From the NCBI GenBank assembly GCA_965212595.1, contig CBDBVE010000021.1, positions 1 to 64,000 on the forward strand: a stretch of DNA of 64,000 nucleotides, written 5' to 3'. The stretch is from Poritiphilus sp965212595 (GTDB lineage Bacteria; Bacteroidota; Bacteroidia; Flavobacteriales; Flavobacteriaceae). Below the pieces are notes generated by a model. That model saw only the letters and a program-made list of their open reading frames with translations. It did not search any database and was not told the DNA's origin. The translations under genes were made by a program, and so were the position numbers. Below, in pieces: positions 17,416 through 26,272 of the stretch. Within the stretch, counting starts at the first letter, position 1. The number at the start of each line of letters is the position of its first letter.

Positions 17416-18543
17416 TTAAACCAAAGTAGAATTAGTAACACCTGCCGCAATCATTTCAAAAAACTGATCAAACAGATAGTTGGCATCATGAGGTCCCGGA
17501 CTGGCCTCAGGATGATATTGTACAGAGAATACGGTTTTGTTTTTCATCCGCATCCCGGCTACAGTATTGTCGTTTAGATGCAGGTGTGTGATCTTCAGGT
17601 CTGGATGAGACTCTGTTTCTTCCCTGTTAATAGCAAAACCATGGTTTTGAGAGGTGATCTCACCTCTTCCGGTTTCGAGGTTCATCACCGGGTGATTAAT
17701 ACCTCTGTGGCCGTGATGCATTTTGTATGTGGATATACCGTTTGCAAGGGCTATCACCTGATGTCCCAAACAAATCCCAAAAAGGGGTACATCTTCGGCA
17801 ATAATCTTTTTTGCAGTTTCAATAGCCTCGGCCAGAGGCTCGGGGTCTCCAGGGCCGTTGGAAATAAAGTATCCGTCTGGCTCCCATTCTTTCAGCTGTT
17901 CAAAACTGGCATTGTAAGGAAAGATCTTGATATAAGCATCACGCTGTGCCAGGTTTCGAAGAATATTCTTTTTGATACCGATATCCAGGGCAGCAATTTT
18001 GTAGGTGGCATCCGAATTACCAAAAAAGTAGGGTTCTTTAGTAGATACTTTGGAGGCCAGCTCCAGACCTTCCATACTTGGCACTTCTTTCAACTGGGCT
18101 TTAAGTCCCTCAATATTTTCAACTTCTGTAGAAATTACCGCATTCATAGCACCGTTGTCTCTGATGTAACTCACCAAAGCTCTGGTATCTACATCCGATA
18201 TGGCAAAGAGTTTGCTACGCCCTAGAAATTCTTCCAAACTCAAATCAGCATTAGGCCTTGAATACTCATAGCTAAAATTCTTGCAAATAAGTCCGGCAAT
18301 TTTCACCGAATCAGATTCAACTTCCTCTTCATTTGCGCCATAATTGCCTATATGCGCATTGGTAGTGACCATAAGCTGACCAAAATACGAGGGATCTGTA
18401 AAGATCTCCTGGTATCCCGTCATTCCAGTGTTAAAACACACCTCTCCAAAGGCGGTTCCCTCTTTATCGCCCACCGCTTTTCCATAAAAAACAGTGCCAT
18501 CAGCTAATAATATTAATGCTTTTCTTTTAGACTGGTACTTCAT
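17416..18543 (-). CDS. carA: Carbamoyl-phosphate synthase small subunit (glutaminase)
   Basis: A 375-aa glutamine amidotransferase subunit supplying ammonia for carbamoyl phosphate (pyrimidine and arginine synthesis). The N-terminal CPSase_sm_chain domain contains LADGTVFYGKA, CFNTGMTGYQEIFTDPSY and SYIRDNGAMNAVIS. The C-terminal class I GATase domain has the nucleophile Cys258 in GICLGHQ and the His-x-Glu pair in SVQYHPEASPGP. The large subunit carB is not in the window, so the complex is encoded at two loci. It lies just after the rplQ terminator. Confidence 0.97.
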   Translation of the reverse strand: MKYQSKRKALILLADGTVFYGKAVGDKEGTAFGEVCFNTGMTGYQEIFTDPSYFGQLMVTTNAHIGNYGANEEEVESDSVKIAGLICKNFSYEYSRPNADLSLEEFLGRSKLFAISDVDTRALVSYIRDNGAMNAVISTEVENIEGLKAQLKEVPSMEGLELASKVSTKEPYFFGNSDATYKIAALDIGIKKNILRNLAQRDAYIKIFPYNASFEQLKEWEPDGYFISNGPGDPEPLAEAIETAKKIIAEDVPLFGICLGHQVIALANGISTYKMHHGHRGINHPVMNLETGRGEITSQNHGFAINREETESHPDLKITHLHLNDNTVAGMRMKNKTVFSVQYHPEASPGPHDANYLFDQFFEMIAAGVTNSTLV

Positions 18544-18580
18544 TTTATTTACAACTTTTTTTTGTTTGACAAAGAAACAT

Positions 18581-18609
18581 AAAAAAAGGATAGCCTTGCT
18601 GGGCTATCC
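18581..18609 (-). terminator. Intrinsic terminator after rplQ, end of the ribosomal superoperon
   Basis: A perfect 8-bp stem GGATAGCC/GGCTATCC (18588-18595 and 18602-18609) with a 6-nt loop. On the minus strand it is followed by seven T residues. It closes the block of translation genes. Confidence 0.93.
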
Positions 18610-18640
18610 TCTTATAGATATTAAAGTTTTTATAAACATC

Positions 18641-19141
18641 TTATTCTTCCGAATCATCCGCTTTGTTTTCTGTTACCGCCACTGGGGCTGTTTCAGCTTT
18701 CTTACCTCTTCTGCTTCTTCGGGTTGATTTCTTCTTCTGAGGTTTTCCTGCGTTATACAATTCATTGAAATCTACCAGCTCTATCATGGCCATATCGGCG
18801 TTATCTCCGAGTCTACTTCCCAATTTAATAATCCGGGTATATCCTCCTGGCCTATCTCCTATCTTTTCGGCTACAGTTCCGAACAACTCGGTAACCGCTT
18901 GCTTATCTCTCAGGTTTCTAAAGGCGATTCGCCTGTTGTGCGTGCCTTTTTCAACAGATTGGTTGTTTTCTGTCTTTGATTTAGTAATCAAAGGTTCTAT
19001 GAATTGTTTTAAGGCTTTCGCCTTAGCCACAGTGGTATTGATTCTCTTGTGCTCAATAAGAGAGCATGCCATATTGGCCAGCATTGCTTTTCTATGAGCG
19101 GTCTTTCTTCCTAAATGATTGACTTTCTTACCGTGTCTCAT
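18641..19141 (-). CDS. rplQ: 50S ribosomal protein L17 with C-terminal extension
   Basis: 166 aa. The first ~118 residues are the standard L17 domain (MRHGKKVNHLGRKTAHRKAM, then RRIAFRNLRDKQAVTELF, then DRPGGYTRI). A charged tail (KKKSTRRSRRG, then an acidic end DDSEE) makes it longer than the roughly 120-130 aa of E. coli-type L17. Such tails are usual in Bacteroidota. It is the last gene of the alpha-type cluster, 66 bp after rpoA, and is closed by the terminator at 18581. Confidence 0.97.
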   Translation of the reverse strand: MRHGKKVNHLGRKTAHRKAMLANMACSLIEHKRINTTVAKAKALKQFIEPLITKSKTENNQSVEKGTHNRRIAFRNLRDKQAVTELFGTVAEKIGDRPGGYTRIIKLGSRLGDNADMAMIELVDFNELYNAGKPQKKKSTRRSRRGKKAETAPVAVTENKADDSEE

Positions 19142-19207
19142 CGTTCTGTACTATAAATGTTCCTTCAAAAATTATTGGGCACCAGCCCTCAAATCATTCC
19201 AGGAAAA

Positions 19208-20200
19208 TTAATCTTTATCTAATTTATATTTTGATAGATCCATTCCAAAGTTCAGTCCCTTGTTGATCACCAACTCTTCTAATTCTGTTAGTGATTTCTT
19301 ACCAAAGTTTCTAAACTTCATCAAATCATTTTTGTTGAAAGAAACCAAATCTCCAAGCGTATCTACCTCAGCCGCCTTTAAACAATTTAAGGCCCGCACC
19401 GATAGATCCATATCTACCAATTTGGTTTTCAAAAGCTGTCGCATATGCAAAGATTCCTCATCATAGGTCTCGGTTTGAGCGATTTCATCAGCCTCAAGCG
19501 TAATGCGCTCATCAGAGAACAACATAAAGTGATGAATTAAAACCTTAGCGGCTTCAGTTAATGCATCCTTTGGGTGGATAGAACCATCTGTAGCAATCTC
19601 AAAGATCAGTTTTTCGTAATCTGTCTTCTGCTCTACACGAAAGTTCTCAATACTGTATTTTACATTTTTGACCGGGGTAAAAATGGAATCCACAGCAATG
19701 CTTCCAAGAGGAGCATTAGACTTTTTGTTCTCCTCAGCGGGAACATAGCCTCTTCCTTTTTCAATAATAACTTCCATATTGATGCTCACCTTGGGGTCCA
19801 TGTTACAGATCACCAAATCTGGATTGAGTACCTGATACCCTGAGATGAATTTCTGGAAATCTCCAGCCGTAAGCTGTTCCTTTCCGCTTACCGAAATAGA
19901 TACAGTTTCCTCGTTTACATCCTCAATTTGCCTTTTAAAGCGTACCTGCTTAAGGTTAAGAATGATTTCGGTAACGTCTTCAACAACACCTTCAATGACC
20001 GAAAATTCGTGTTCTACTTTATCTATTCGTACCGAAGTGATTGCAAACCCCTCAAGAGACGAAAGCAATACTCTTCTTAGAGCGTTCCCGACAGTTAATC
20101 CATATCCTGGTTCCAAAGGGCGAAATTCAAATTTCCCTTCGAAATCGGAGGAATCTATCATGATTACTTTATCGGGCTTCTGAAAATTAAATAATGCCAT
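19208..20200 (-). CDS. rpoA: RNA polymerase alpha subunit
   Basis: A 330-aa protein with an N-terminal assembly domain (GNALRRVLLSSLEG near residue 37) and the C-terminal DNA- and activator-binding domain (SVRALNCLKAAEVDTLGDL, FGKKSLTELEELV). It forms the alpha dimer on which beta and beta' assemble. It follows rpsD by 19 bp and precedes rplQ, the classical alpha-operon order. Confidence 0.99.
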   Translation of the reverse strand: MALFNFQKPDKVIMIDSSDFEGKFEFRPLEPGYGLTVGNALRRVLLSSLEGFAITSVRIDKVEHEFSVIEGVVEDVTEIILNLKQVRFKRQIEDVNEETVSISVSGKEQLTAGDFQKFISGYQVLNPDLVICNMDPKVSINMEVIIEKGRGYVPAEENKKSNAPLGSIAVDSIFTPVKNVKYSIENFRVEQKTDYEKLIFEIATDGSIHPKDALTEAAKVLIHHFMLFSDERITLEADEIAQTETYDEESLHMRQLLKTKLVDMDLSVRALNCLKAAEVDTLGDLVSFNKNDLMKFRNFGKKSLTELEELVINKGLNFGMDLSKYKLDKD

Positions 20201-20219
20201 AGTCGGATCTGTGTTGTTT

Positions 20220-20825
20220 TTATTTAGAGTATAACTCGACGATTAATTGTTCTTTTATGTTCTCAGGGATCTGAACTCTTTCCGGAACAGCAACGAAAGC
20301 GCCTTCTTTCTTCTCTGAGTTCCATGTGATCCACTCATATACAGCGCTGTTAGCTGCAAGGGCATCCTGAATAGATTGGAGAGATTTCGACTTCTCTCTA
20401 ACCCCAATAACGTCACCTGCCTTGAGAGCATAAGAAGGAACATTAACAAGTTCGCCGTTTACTGTAATATGCCTGTGCGAAACCAACTGTCTCGCTCCAC
20501 GCCTTGAATTTGACAATCCCATTCTGAAGACAACATTGTCTAGACGAGATTCGCAAAGTTGAAGTAGCACCTCACCGGTAACGCCTTTGCTCCTGTTTGC
20601 CTTAGCAAACAAGTTTCTAAACTGACGCTCCAGTATTCCGTAAGTGTACTTGGCCTTTTGCTTCTCCATCAACTGGATTGCATATTCTGATTTTTTGCCA
20701 CGGCGCCTGTTATTGCCGTGCTGTCCTGGAGGGTAATTCTTTTTTTCAAAAGACTTATCATCTCCGAAAATCGGCTCGCCAAATTTACGAGCGATCTTTG
20801 TCTTTGGTCCTGTGTATCTTGCCAT
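20220..20825 (-). CDS. rpsD: 30S ribosomal protein S4
   Basis: 201 aa, normal length. It begins MARYTGPKTKIARKFGEPI and contains the S4 RNA-binding domain around residues 92-155 (ESRLDNVVFRMGLSNSR, RHITVNGELVNVPS). It is a primary 16S rRNA binder that nucleates the 30S body and, in many bacteria, autoregulates the alpha operon. A gap of 98 bp separates it from rpsK, the longest inside this cluster, and could hold regulation, although no hairpin stood out. Confidence 0.98.
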   Translation of the reverse strand: MARYTGPKTKIARKFGEPIFGDDKSFEKKNYPPGQHGNNRRRGKKSEYAIQLMEKQKAKYTYGILERQFRNLFAKANRSKGVTGEVLLQLCESRLDNVVFRMGLSNSRRGARQLVSHRHITVNGELVNVPSYALKAGDVIGVREKSKSLQSIQDALAANSAVYEWITWNSEKKEGAFVAVPERVQIPENIKEQLIVELYSK

Positions 20826-20923
20826 CTTCTTTAAATTTGGAAATGTGATTATGAATTAAGGCTTATCCTTCGATAATCGTAACTACATTTCCTGTGAAAA
20901 CTAATTATTAGGAATTTATAAAA

Positions 20924-21316
20924 CTATACTCTTCTTCTCTTAGGGGGTCGGCAACCGTTATGAGGTAATGGAGTAACGTCGATGATTTCTGCCACTTCTA
21001 TTCCTGAATTATGAATAGCACGAATTGCAGATTCTCTTCCGTTACCAGGTCCTTTAACGTATACCTTTACTTTTCTTAACCCAGCTTCATGGGCCGTTTT
21101 TGCGCATTCCTCCGAGGCTACCTGGGCAGCATAAGGGGTGTTCTTTTTAGAACCTCTAAAGCCCATCTTTCCGGCAGAAGACCAGGCGATCACATCGCCT
21201 TTCTTATTGGTCAAAGAAATGATAATATTATTAAAAGAAGCCGTGATGTGGGCCTCGCCCACAGACTCTACGATTACTTTTCGCTTCTTTGTTGTTTTTG
21301 TACTTGTCTTAGCCAT
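20924..21316 (-). CDS. rpsK: 30S ribosomal protein S11
   Basis: A 130-aa 30S platform protein. It is recognised by HITASFNNIIISLT, GDVIAWSSAGKMGFRGSKK and the C-terminal DVTPLPHNGCRPPKRRRV. Length and order (rpsM-rpsK-rpsD-rpoA) are standard. Confidence 0.98.
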   Translation of the reverse strand: MAKTSTKTTKKRKVIVESVGEAHITASFNNIIISLTNKKGDVIAWSSAGKMGFRGSKKNTPYAAQVASEECAKTAHEAGLRKVKVYVKGPGNGRESAIRAIHNSGIEVAEIIDVTPLPHNGCRPPKRRRV

Positions 21317-21353
21317 ACTATATCAGTATTGAGTATTTAACCTGTACTGGTTA

Positions 21354-21728
21354 TTACTTGGTTGCCTTCTTCTTGTTAGCGACCGTTTTTCTTTTTCCTT
21401 TTCGCGTTCGCGAGTTGTTCTTAGTACGCTGTCCTCTCAAGGGAAGTCCAGACCTATGACGAATACCTCTATAGCATCCGATATCCATAAGTCGCTTAAT
21501 ATTCAATTGCGTTTCGGAACGAAGTTCACCCTCAATTTTGTACGAAGAAACCGCATCTCGAATACGACCAATTTCATCGTCATTCCAATCAGAGACCGTT
21601 GTATCTGCACTAACCTGGGCTTTCTCTAAAATTTCCTGCGCTCTGCTTTTACCGACACCAAAAATATAGGTCAGTGCTATTACGCCTCTCTTTTGTTTGG
21701 GAATATCAACCCCTGCAATTCTTGCCAT
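21354..21728 (-). CDS. rpsM: 30S ribosomal protein S13
   Basis: A 124-aa head protein contacting the P-site tRNA and 50S. It has MARIAGVDIPKQKRGVIAL, a helix-two-turn-helix region, and the basic C-terminus RGQRTKNNSRTRKGKRKTV. It starts 2 bp after the rpmJ stop, so the two are translationally close. Confidence 0.98.
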   Translation of the reverse strand: MARIAGVDIPKQKRGVIALTYIFGVGKSRAQEILEKAQVSADTTVSDWNDDEIGRIRDAVSSYKIEGELRSETQLNIKRLMDIGCYRGIRHRSGLPLRGQRTKNNSRTRKGKRKTVANKKKATK

Positions 21729-21730
21729 AA

Positions 21731-21847
21731 TTACCCTTGTCTTTGTTTAAATCTAGGATTCTTCTTATTAATTACGTACAATCTGCCTTTTCTGCGCACT
21801 ATTTTGCACTCGGCACTTCTTTTCTTTATGGATGCTCTTACTTTCAC
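21731..21847 (-). CDS. rpmJ: 50S ribosomal protein L36, zinc-independent (type B-like)
   Basis: A 38-aa protein translated from a GTG start at 21847: VKVRASIKKRSAECKIVRR, then KGRLYVINKKNPRFKQRQG. The length and the C-terminal FKQRQG identify L36. Only one Cys remains (residue 14) and the zinc-ribbon Cys/His set of classical L36 is replaced by Lys and Asn, so it is the C-minus form (YkgO-like). It sits between infA and rpsM as expected. Confidence 0.95.
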   Translation of the reverse strand: MKVRASIKKRSAECKIVRRKGRLYVINKKNPRFKQRQG

Positions 21848-21889
21848 TTTTCTATCTTTTTAGAAAACCAGGTCTCCCTCTGTTATCTT

Positions 21890-22105
21890 TTAATATCTAT
21901 ATGTAATTCGCGCTTTGGTTAAATCGTAAGGACTCATTTCGAGTTTTACCTTATCACCCGGAAGCAATTTTATATAATGCATTCGCATTTTGCCCGAAAT
22001 ATGGGCCGTAACCACATGTCCATTTTCAAGTTCTACCCGAAACATGGCATTTGATAATGCTTCAATTATACTACCGTCTTGCTCTATGGGTGCTTGTTTA
22101 GCCAT
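21890..22105 (-). CDS. infA: Translation initiation factor IF-1
   Basis: A 71-aa S1/OB-fold protein occupying the ribosomal A site during initiation. Characteristic segments are MAKQAPIEQDGSIIEAL, AMFRVELENGHVV, HISGKMRMHYIKLLPGD and RITYRY at the end. It starts 3 bp after the secY stop. The secY-infA-rpmJ order is standard. Confidence 0.98.
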   Translation of the reverse strand: MAKQAPIEQDGSIIEALSNAMFRVELENGHVVTAHISGKMRMHYIKLLPGDKVKLEMSPYDLTKARITYRY

Positions 22106-22108
22106 AAA

Positions 22109-23452
22109 TTATGCTACTTTTCTGTTTTTTCCAGATTTCATTAAACCATCATAATGCCTGTTCAGTAAGTATGAATTCACCTGCTGTACTGTATCTATCG
22201 CAACACCCACCATAATTAGCAATGAGGTACCACCGTAGAACAATGCCCAGCCCGGCTGAATATCCATAAGTTTTACGACCACAGCTGGTAAAACAGCCAG
22301 CAACGCCAGGAAAATAGAACCCGGAAGTGTGATCAATGACATTATTTTATCGAGAAAATCTCCTGTTTCCTTCCCTGGACGAATTCCGGGAATAAACCCA
22401 CCACTTCGTTTTAAATCATCGGCCATTTTGTTTGTAGGAACGGTGATTGCCGTATAGAAATAGGTAAAGATGATGATCAATACCCCAAACAAAATATTAT
22501 ATGCCAAACCAAAGATATCCTGGAACTGCACTTCCATCCATTGTCCCACAGCTGTATCATTAAACGTTCTTCCAAGGAGTCCGGGCGCAAACATAATAGC
22601 CTGAGCAAAGATGATTGGCATCACTCCTGAAGCATTTAGCTTAAGTGGAATATACTGCCTGGATCCTGCAATGTTCTTTTCATACCCTCCTGAGGCTGTT
22701 CTCCTCGCGTATTGAACGGGTATTCTTCTCGTGGCCATTACCAGTAAAACACTTGCTAAAATCACCACAAACCACAGGATAACTTCAATAAGCATAAACA
22801 TCAACCCGCCGGTATTATTTGCTGTCCTTGAAATGAACTCCTGTACAAACGACTGCGGCATGGTTGCTATAATTCCGATCATGATCAATAACGAAATCCC
22901 GTTACCAATTCCCTTGTCCGTGATCTTTTCACCTAACCACATTGCAAATACACATCCTGTAACCAAAATGATTACAGCCGGAATAATGAAATTAAGACCT
23001 TTCCCTAGCAAAAAAGCGCTGTCAGGAACCCCTAAAGCACTAAGGCTATACAAATAGGCAGGAGCCTGAACAATACAGATACCAATGGTTAACCATCTGG
23101 TAATCTGGTTCTTCGTCTTTCTACCACTTTCACCTTCCTTATCTAGTTTCTGAAGATAGGGAACCGCAATTCCCATCAGCTGCACCACAATAGAAGCCGA
23201 GATATACGGCATAATACCCAGGGCAAAAACAGAGGCATTAGCGAAAGCTCCTCCTGTAAAGGCATTCAAAATACCAAGAATCCCCTGTTCGGTATTAGAC
23301 GACAATTCTGCCAATTGTGAGGTATCAATACCTGGAAGCACCACCTGGGCGCCAAAACGATATACCAAAAGCAGACCAAGGGTTACGATAATTCGCCCCC
23401 TTAGCTCTTCAATTTTCCAGATATTTGATATGATCTCAAAAAACTTCTTCAT
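22109..23452 (-). CDS. secY: Preprotein translocase subunit SecY
   Basis: A 447-aa, ten-TM channel of the Sec translocon. It starts MKKFFEIISNIWKIEELRGR. The plug and TM motifs are visible (NAFTGGAFANASVFALGIMPYISASI), as are GIGNGISLLIM and the ribosome-contact loop GGFIPGIRPGKET. Every exported protein in this window with a signal peptide would use it. It lies between rplO and infA as expected. Confidence 0.98.
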   Translation of the reverse strand: MKKFFEIISNIWKIEELRGRIIVTLGLLLVYRFGAQVVLPGIDTSQLAELSSNTEQGILGILNAFTGGAFANASVFALGIMPYISASIVVQLMGIAVPYLQKLDKEGESGRKTKNQITRWLTIGICIVQAPAYLYSLSALGVPDSAFLLGKGLNFIIPAVIILVTGCVFAMWLGEKITDKGIGNGISLLIMIGIIATMPQSFVQEFISRTANNTGGLMFMLIEVILWFVVILASVLLVMATRRIPVQYARRTASGGYEKNIAGSRQYIPLKLNASGVMPIIFAQAIMFAPGLLGRTFNDTAVGQWMEVQFQDIFGLAYNILFGVLIIIFTYFYTAITVPTNKMADDLKRSGGFIPGIRPGKETGDFLDKIMSLITLPGSIFLALLAVLPAVVVKLMDIQPGWALFYGGTSLLIMVGVAIDTVQQVNSYLLNRHYDGLMKSGKNRKVA

Positions 23453-23463
23453 AGTAAACTCAC

Positions 23464-23916
23464 TTATAAACTTATGGCTTCTCCTCCTGCTGCTTCAATT
23501 GCTGCTTTGGCAGTAGCAGTAAATTTATGTACAGATACTTTCAAAGAGGCTTTTAATTCTCCGCCTCCTAATATTTTTACCAAATCGTTTTTATGCGCCA
23601 ACCGCTGTGCTACAAGATCTTCAACGGTAACTGTTTTTTTAACAATCCCCTTGTCAACCAACTCCTGAAGCGTACTCAGATTGATACCTCTGTATTCCTT
23701 TCTGTTAATATTGGTAAAGCCAAACTTTGGAACACGTCTCTGAAGCGGCATCTGCCCTCCTTCAAATCCAATTTTCTTGGAATATCCAGATCTGGATTTC
23801 GCTCCCTTGTGCCCTCTTGTAGCCGTACCACCTTTTCCAGATCCCTGGCCTCTACCTACTGTTTTACCTGCTTTATGAGTAGCTCCCTTGGCAGGTTTTA
23901 GATTACTTAGATTCAT
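23464..23916 (-). CDS. rplO: 50S ribosomal protein L15
   Basis: A 150-aa protein with the Gly/Lys-rich N-terminus typical of L15 (KTVGRGQGSGKGGTATRGHK), a PLQRRVPKFGF motif and a C-terminal globular domain (VSVHKFTATAKAAIEAAGG). It lies 12 bp after rpmD and 11 bp before secY. Confidence 0.98.
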   Translation of the reverse strand: MNLSNLKPAKGATHKAGKTVGRGQGSGKGGTATRGHKGAKSRSGYSKKIGFEGGQMPLQRRVPKFGFTNINRKEYRGINLSTLQELVDKGIVKKTVTVEDLVAQRLAHKNDLVKILGGGELKASLKVSVHKFTATAKAAIEAAGGEAISL

Positions 23917-23928
23917 TAGACTACTATT

Positions 23929-24108
23929 TTATACTTCCTCGGTAGCAACCAAGTGTTTAACTTTATCGATCATTCCAAGGATATTGGGTGAGTCATTGTG
24001 TTCTACAACCTGACCAATTCCTCTCAATCCTAGGGCTTCAAGTGTCCTTTTTTGGTTTTGAGGCCTTTTGATACTGCTTCTTACCTGCTTAACTTTGATT
24101 TTTCCCAT
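23929..24108 (-). CDS. rpmD: 50S ribosomal protein L30
   Basis: A 59-aa protein read directly from the minus strand: MGKIKVKQVRSSIKRPQNQK, then TLEALGLRGIGQVVEHND and a short acidic end. Length and the LGLRGIGQ-type signature match bacterial L30. It fills the gap between rpsE and rplO with 11-12 bp on each side. Confidence 0.97.
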   Translation of the reverse strand: MGKIKVKQVRSSIKRPQNQKRTLEALGLRGIGQVVEHNDSPNILGMIDKVKHLVATEEV

Positions 24109-24119
24109 CCTTATCTTAC

Positions 24120-24644
24120 TTATCCTTGAAACACTTTTTCCAACGAAATTCCACGCTGCTTTGCCACTGTTCTGGCATCTCTTAATTGCAATAAGGCATC
24201 AAAAGTAGCCTTTACTACATTATGCGGATTGGAAGAACCCTGAGATTTTGACAGTACGTCATGTACTCCTACAGCTTCCAATACCGCCCTTACAGCACCT
24301 CCGGCTATAACACCGGTACCGTGAGAAGCGGGTTGGATATATACTCTTGCTCCTCCGTATTTTCCTTTTTGCTCATGAGGAAGCGTTCCTTTGTTCAGAG
24401 GGATTCTGATAAGGTTCTTTTTAGCATCCTCAATTGCCTTCGCAATCGCAGTAGCAACTTCCTTAGATTTTCCAAGCCCATGTCCTACTACACCATTCTC
24501 ATCGCCAACAACTACAATAGCCGAAAAACCGAAAGCCCGTCCACCTTTGGTAACTTTGGTTACCCGTTGTACTCCAACCAGGCGATCTTTAAGCTCAAGA
24601 CCTCCGGGTTTCACCATTTCTACATTTTTGTATTTCCCGTACAT
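24120..24644 (-). CDS. rpsE: 30S ribosomal protein S5
   Basis: 174 aa. It has the double-stranded-RNA-binding-like S5 N domain (ELKDRLVGVQRVTKVTKGGR, GDENGVVGHGLGKSKEV) and the S5 C domain (GTGVIAGGAVRAVLEAVGV, SQGSSNPHNVVKAT). It helps form the mRNA entry site and contributes to decoding accuracy. It is 7 bp after rplR. Confidence 0.98.
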   Translation of the reverse strand: MYGKYKNVEMVKPGGLELKDRLVGVQRVTKVTKGGRAFGFSAIVVVGDENGVVGHGLGKSKEVATAIAKAIEDAKKNLIRIPLNKGTLPHEQKGKYGGARVYIQPASHGTGVIAGGAVRAVLEAVGVHDVLSKSQGSSNPHNVVKATFDALLQLRDARTVAKQRGISLEKVFQG

Positions 24645-24651
24645 ACTTCTA

Positions 24652-25008
24652 TTAAAATTTTAGTCCGGCTTCCCTGGCGCCTTCGGCCAATGCCTTTATT
24701 CTACCATGGTATAGATTACCACCTCTATCAAAGGCAACAGTCTCTATCCCTGCTTTTTTCGCTTTCTCTGCAATTGCCTTACCCACTTGGCTTGCAATTT
24801 CAGATTTTGTGCCCTTCGCTTTGTTCAACTCCTTGTCCCTGGAAGACGCTGCAGCCAAAGTCTCACCTTTGTCATCATCTATTAGCTGGGCATAAATCTC
24901 TTTATTACTCCTAAAAACAGCCAATCTAGGCCTTTCTGCAGTACCAAAGGATACTTTTCTGATCCTTCTGCGAATTCTCAATCTTCTTTCGGTCTTTGTT
25001 AGTCCCAT
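24652..25008 (-). CDS. rplR: 50S ribosomal protein L18
   Basis: A 118-aa 5S rRNA-binding protein with a basic N-terminus (KTERRLRIRRRIRKVSFGT), RPRLAVFRSNKEIYAQLIDD, and the C-terminal DRGGNLYHGRIKALAEGARE. Order and length are standard. Confidence 0.98.
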   Translation of the reverse strand: MGLTKTERRLRIRRRIRKVSFGTAERPRLAVFRSNKEIYAQLIDDDKGETLAAASSRDKELNKAKGTKSEIASQVGKAIAEKAKKAGIETVAFDRGGNLYHGRIKALAEGAREAGLKF

Positions 25009-25018
25009 AATTCAGTTA

Positions 25019-25561
25019 TTAAGCAGATTTACCAGCTTTTCTTCTTAATTGTTCACCTACAAACTTGATTCCCTTTCCTTTGTATGGTTCGGGCTTGCGG
25101 AACGATCTTATTTTTGCAGCGATCTGTCCCACCAACTGTTTGTCATGAGAGGTAAGTTTAATAATTGGATTCTTACCTTTCTCTGAGATGGTCTCTATTT
25201 TAACTTCGGGTGCAAGATCCATCACTATATTGTGTGAAAAACCTAGGGCCAAGTCAAGTTTTTGTCCCTGATTACTTGCGCGATATCCTACTCCCACAAG
25301 CTCCAATTCTTTGGTCCATCCTTTTGAGACACCATCAATCATATTGGCAATCAAAGCCCTGTATAGTCCGTGTTTGGCCTTGTGATCTTTTGAATCTGAT
25401 TGCCTTTCAAGCACGACCTGTCCATCCTCAACTTTTACGGTTACCCCAGAGAAATCCTGGCGTAGCTCTCCCAACTTTCCTTTTACAATAACCACATCAT
25501 CCTGAACTTCTACCGTAGTCCCTTCTAGGATCGCTATTGGATTATTACCTATTCTAGACAT
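25019..25561 (-). CDS. rplF: 50S ribosomal protein L6
   Basis: A 180-aa protein with two repeated L6 folds. It begins MSRIGNNPIAILEGTTVEV and ends with the signature EPYKGKGIKFVGEQLRRKAGK. It binds 23S rRNA near the factor-binding site. Spacing to its neighbours is 10-21 bp. Confidence 0.98.
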   Translation of the reverse strand: MSRIGNNPIAILEGTTVEVQDDVVIVKGKLGELRQDFSGVTVKVEDGQVVLERQSDSKDHKAKHGLYRALIANMIDGVSKGWTKELELVGVGYRASNQGQKLDLALGFSHNIVMDLAPEVKIETISEKGKNPIIKLTSHDKQLVGQIAAKIRSFRKPEPYKGKGIKFVGEQLRRKAGKSA

Positions 25562-25582
25562 TTTGTTCTCTTTAAAGTCGTA

Positions 25583-25981
25583 TTAATAAACGTAGCACAG
25601 TACCTCGCCACCAACATTTTCCTTCTTGGCTTGTTTGCTGGTCATAACTCCATGAGAGGTAGACACGATGGCAACACCAAGACCATTAAGAATCCTTGGC
25701 AACTCTCCAGATCCTGAATACTTTCTCAATCCAGGCTTACTGATGCGCTGTAGTTTCTTGATAACAGGCTCTTTTGTAAACTTATCGTATTTAAGAGCTA
25801 TCTTAATCGTTCCCTGAACCTTGTCATCATCGAACTTGTAGCTCAAAATATACCCCTGATCAAACAAGATCTTAGTAATCTCTTGTTTTAAATTAGAGGC
25901 AGGAATTTCTACCACCCGATGGCCTGCACTACTGGCATTTCTAATTCTTGTCAAATAATCTGATATAGGATCTGTTAACAT
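25583..25981 (-). CDS. rpsH: 30S ribosomal protein S8
   Basis: A 132-aa protein with DPISDYLTRIRNASSAGHR at the N-terminus and ISTSHGVMTSKQAKKENVGG leading to the C-terminal GEVLCYVY. It is a primary 16S binder and, in many bacteria, the translational regulator of the spc genes. Length is normal. Confidence 0.98.
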   Translation of the reverse strand: MLTDPISDYLTRIRNASSAGHRVVEIPASNLKQEITKILFDQGYILSYKFDDDKVQGTIKIALKYDKFTKEPVIKKLQRISKPGLRKYSGSGELPRILNGLGVAIVSTSHGVMTSKQAKKENVGGEVLCYVY

Positions 25982-26001
25982 CTTCTTTCCTATTTATAAG
26001 T

Positions 26002-26271
26002 TTACCAACTTGCTTTTTTAACCCCGGGAATAAGACCTTGATTGGCCATCTCCCTGAAAGTTACCCTTGATATTCCGAAGGTTCTCATATACCCTTTAGG
26101 TCTACCTGTTAGCTTGCAGCGATTGTGCATGCGCACAGGTGAAGCATTCTTAGGCAACTTTTGTAATGCCTCGTAATCTCCTGCTTCTTTAAGCGCCTTA
26201 CGCTTTGCCGCGTACTTAGCTACCATTTTTGCCCTTTTTCTTTCTCGGGCTTTCATTGATTCTTTAGCCAT
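26002..26271 (-). CDS. rpsN: 30S ribosomal protein S14, zinc-independent long form
   Basis: An 89-aa protein with MAKESMKARERKRAKMVAKY and the C-terminal NRCKLTGRPKGYMRTFGISR. The CxxC pairs of the short zinc-binding S14 are absent; only one Cys remains, so this is the C-minus version. Its stop is 1 bp before the rplE-rpsN junction, giving tight coupling to rplE. Confidence 0.98.
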   Translation of the reverse strand: MAKESMKARERKRAKMVAKYAAKRKALKEAGDYEALQKLPKNASPVRMHNRCKLTGRPKGYMRTFGISRVTFREMANQGLIPGVKKASW

Positions 26272-26272
26272 C

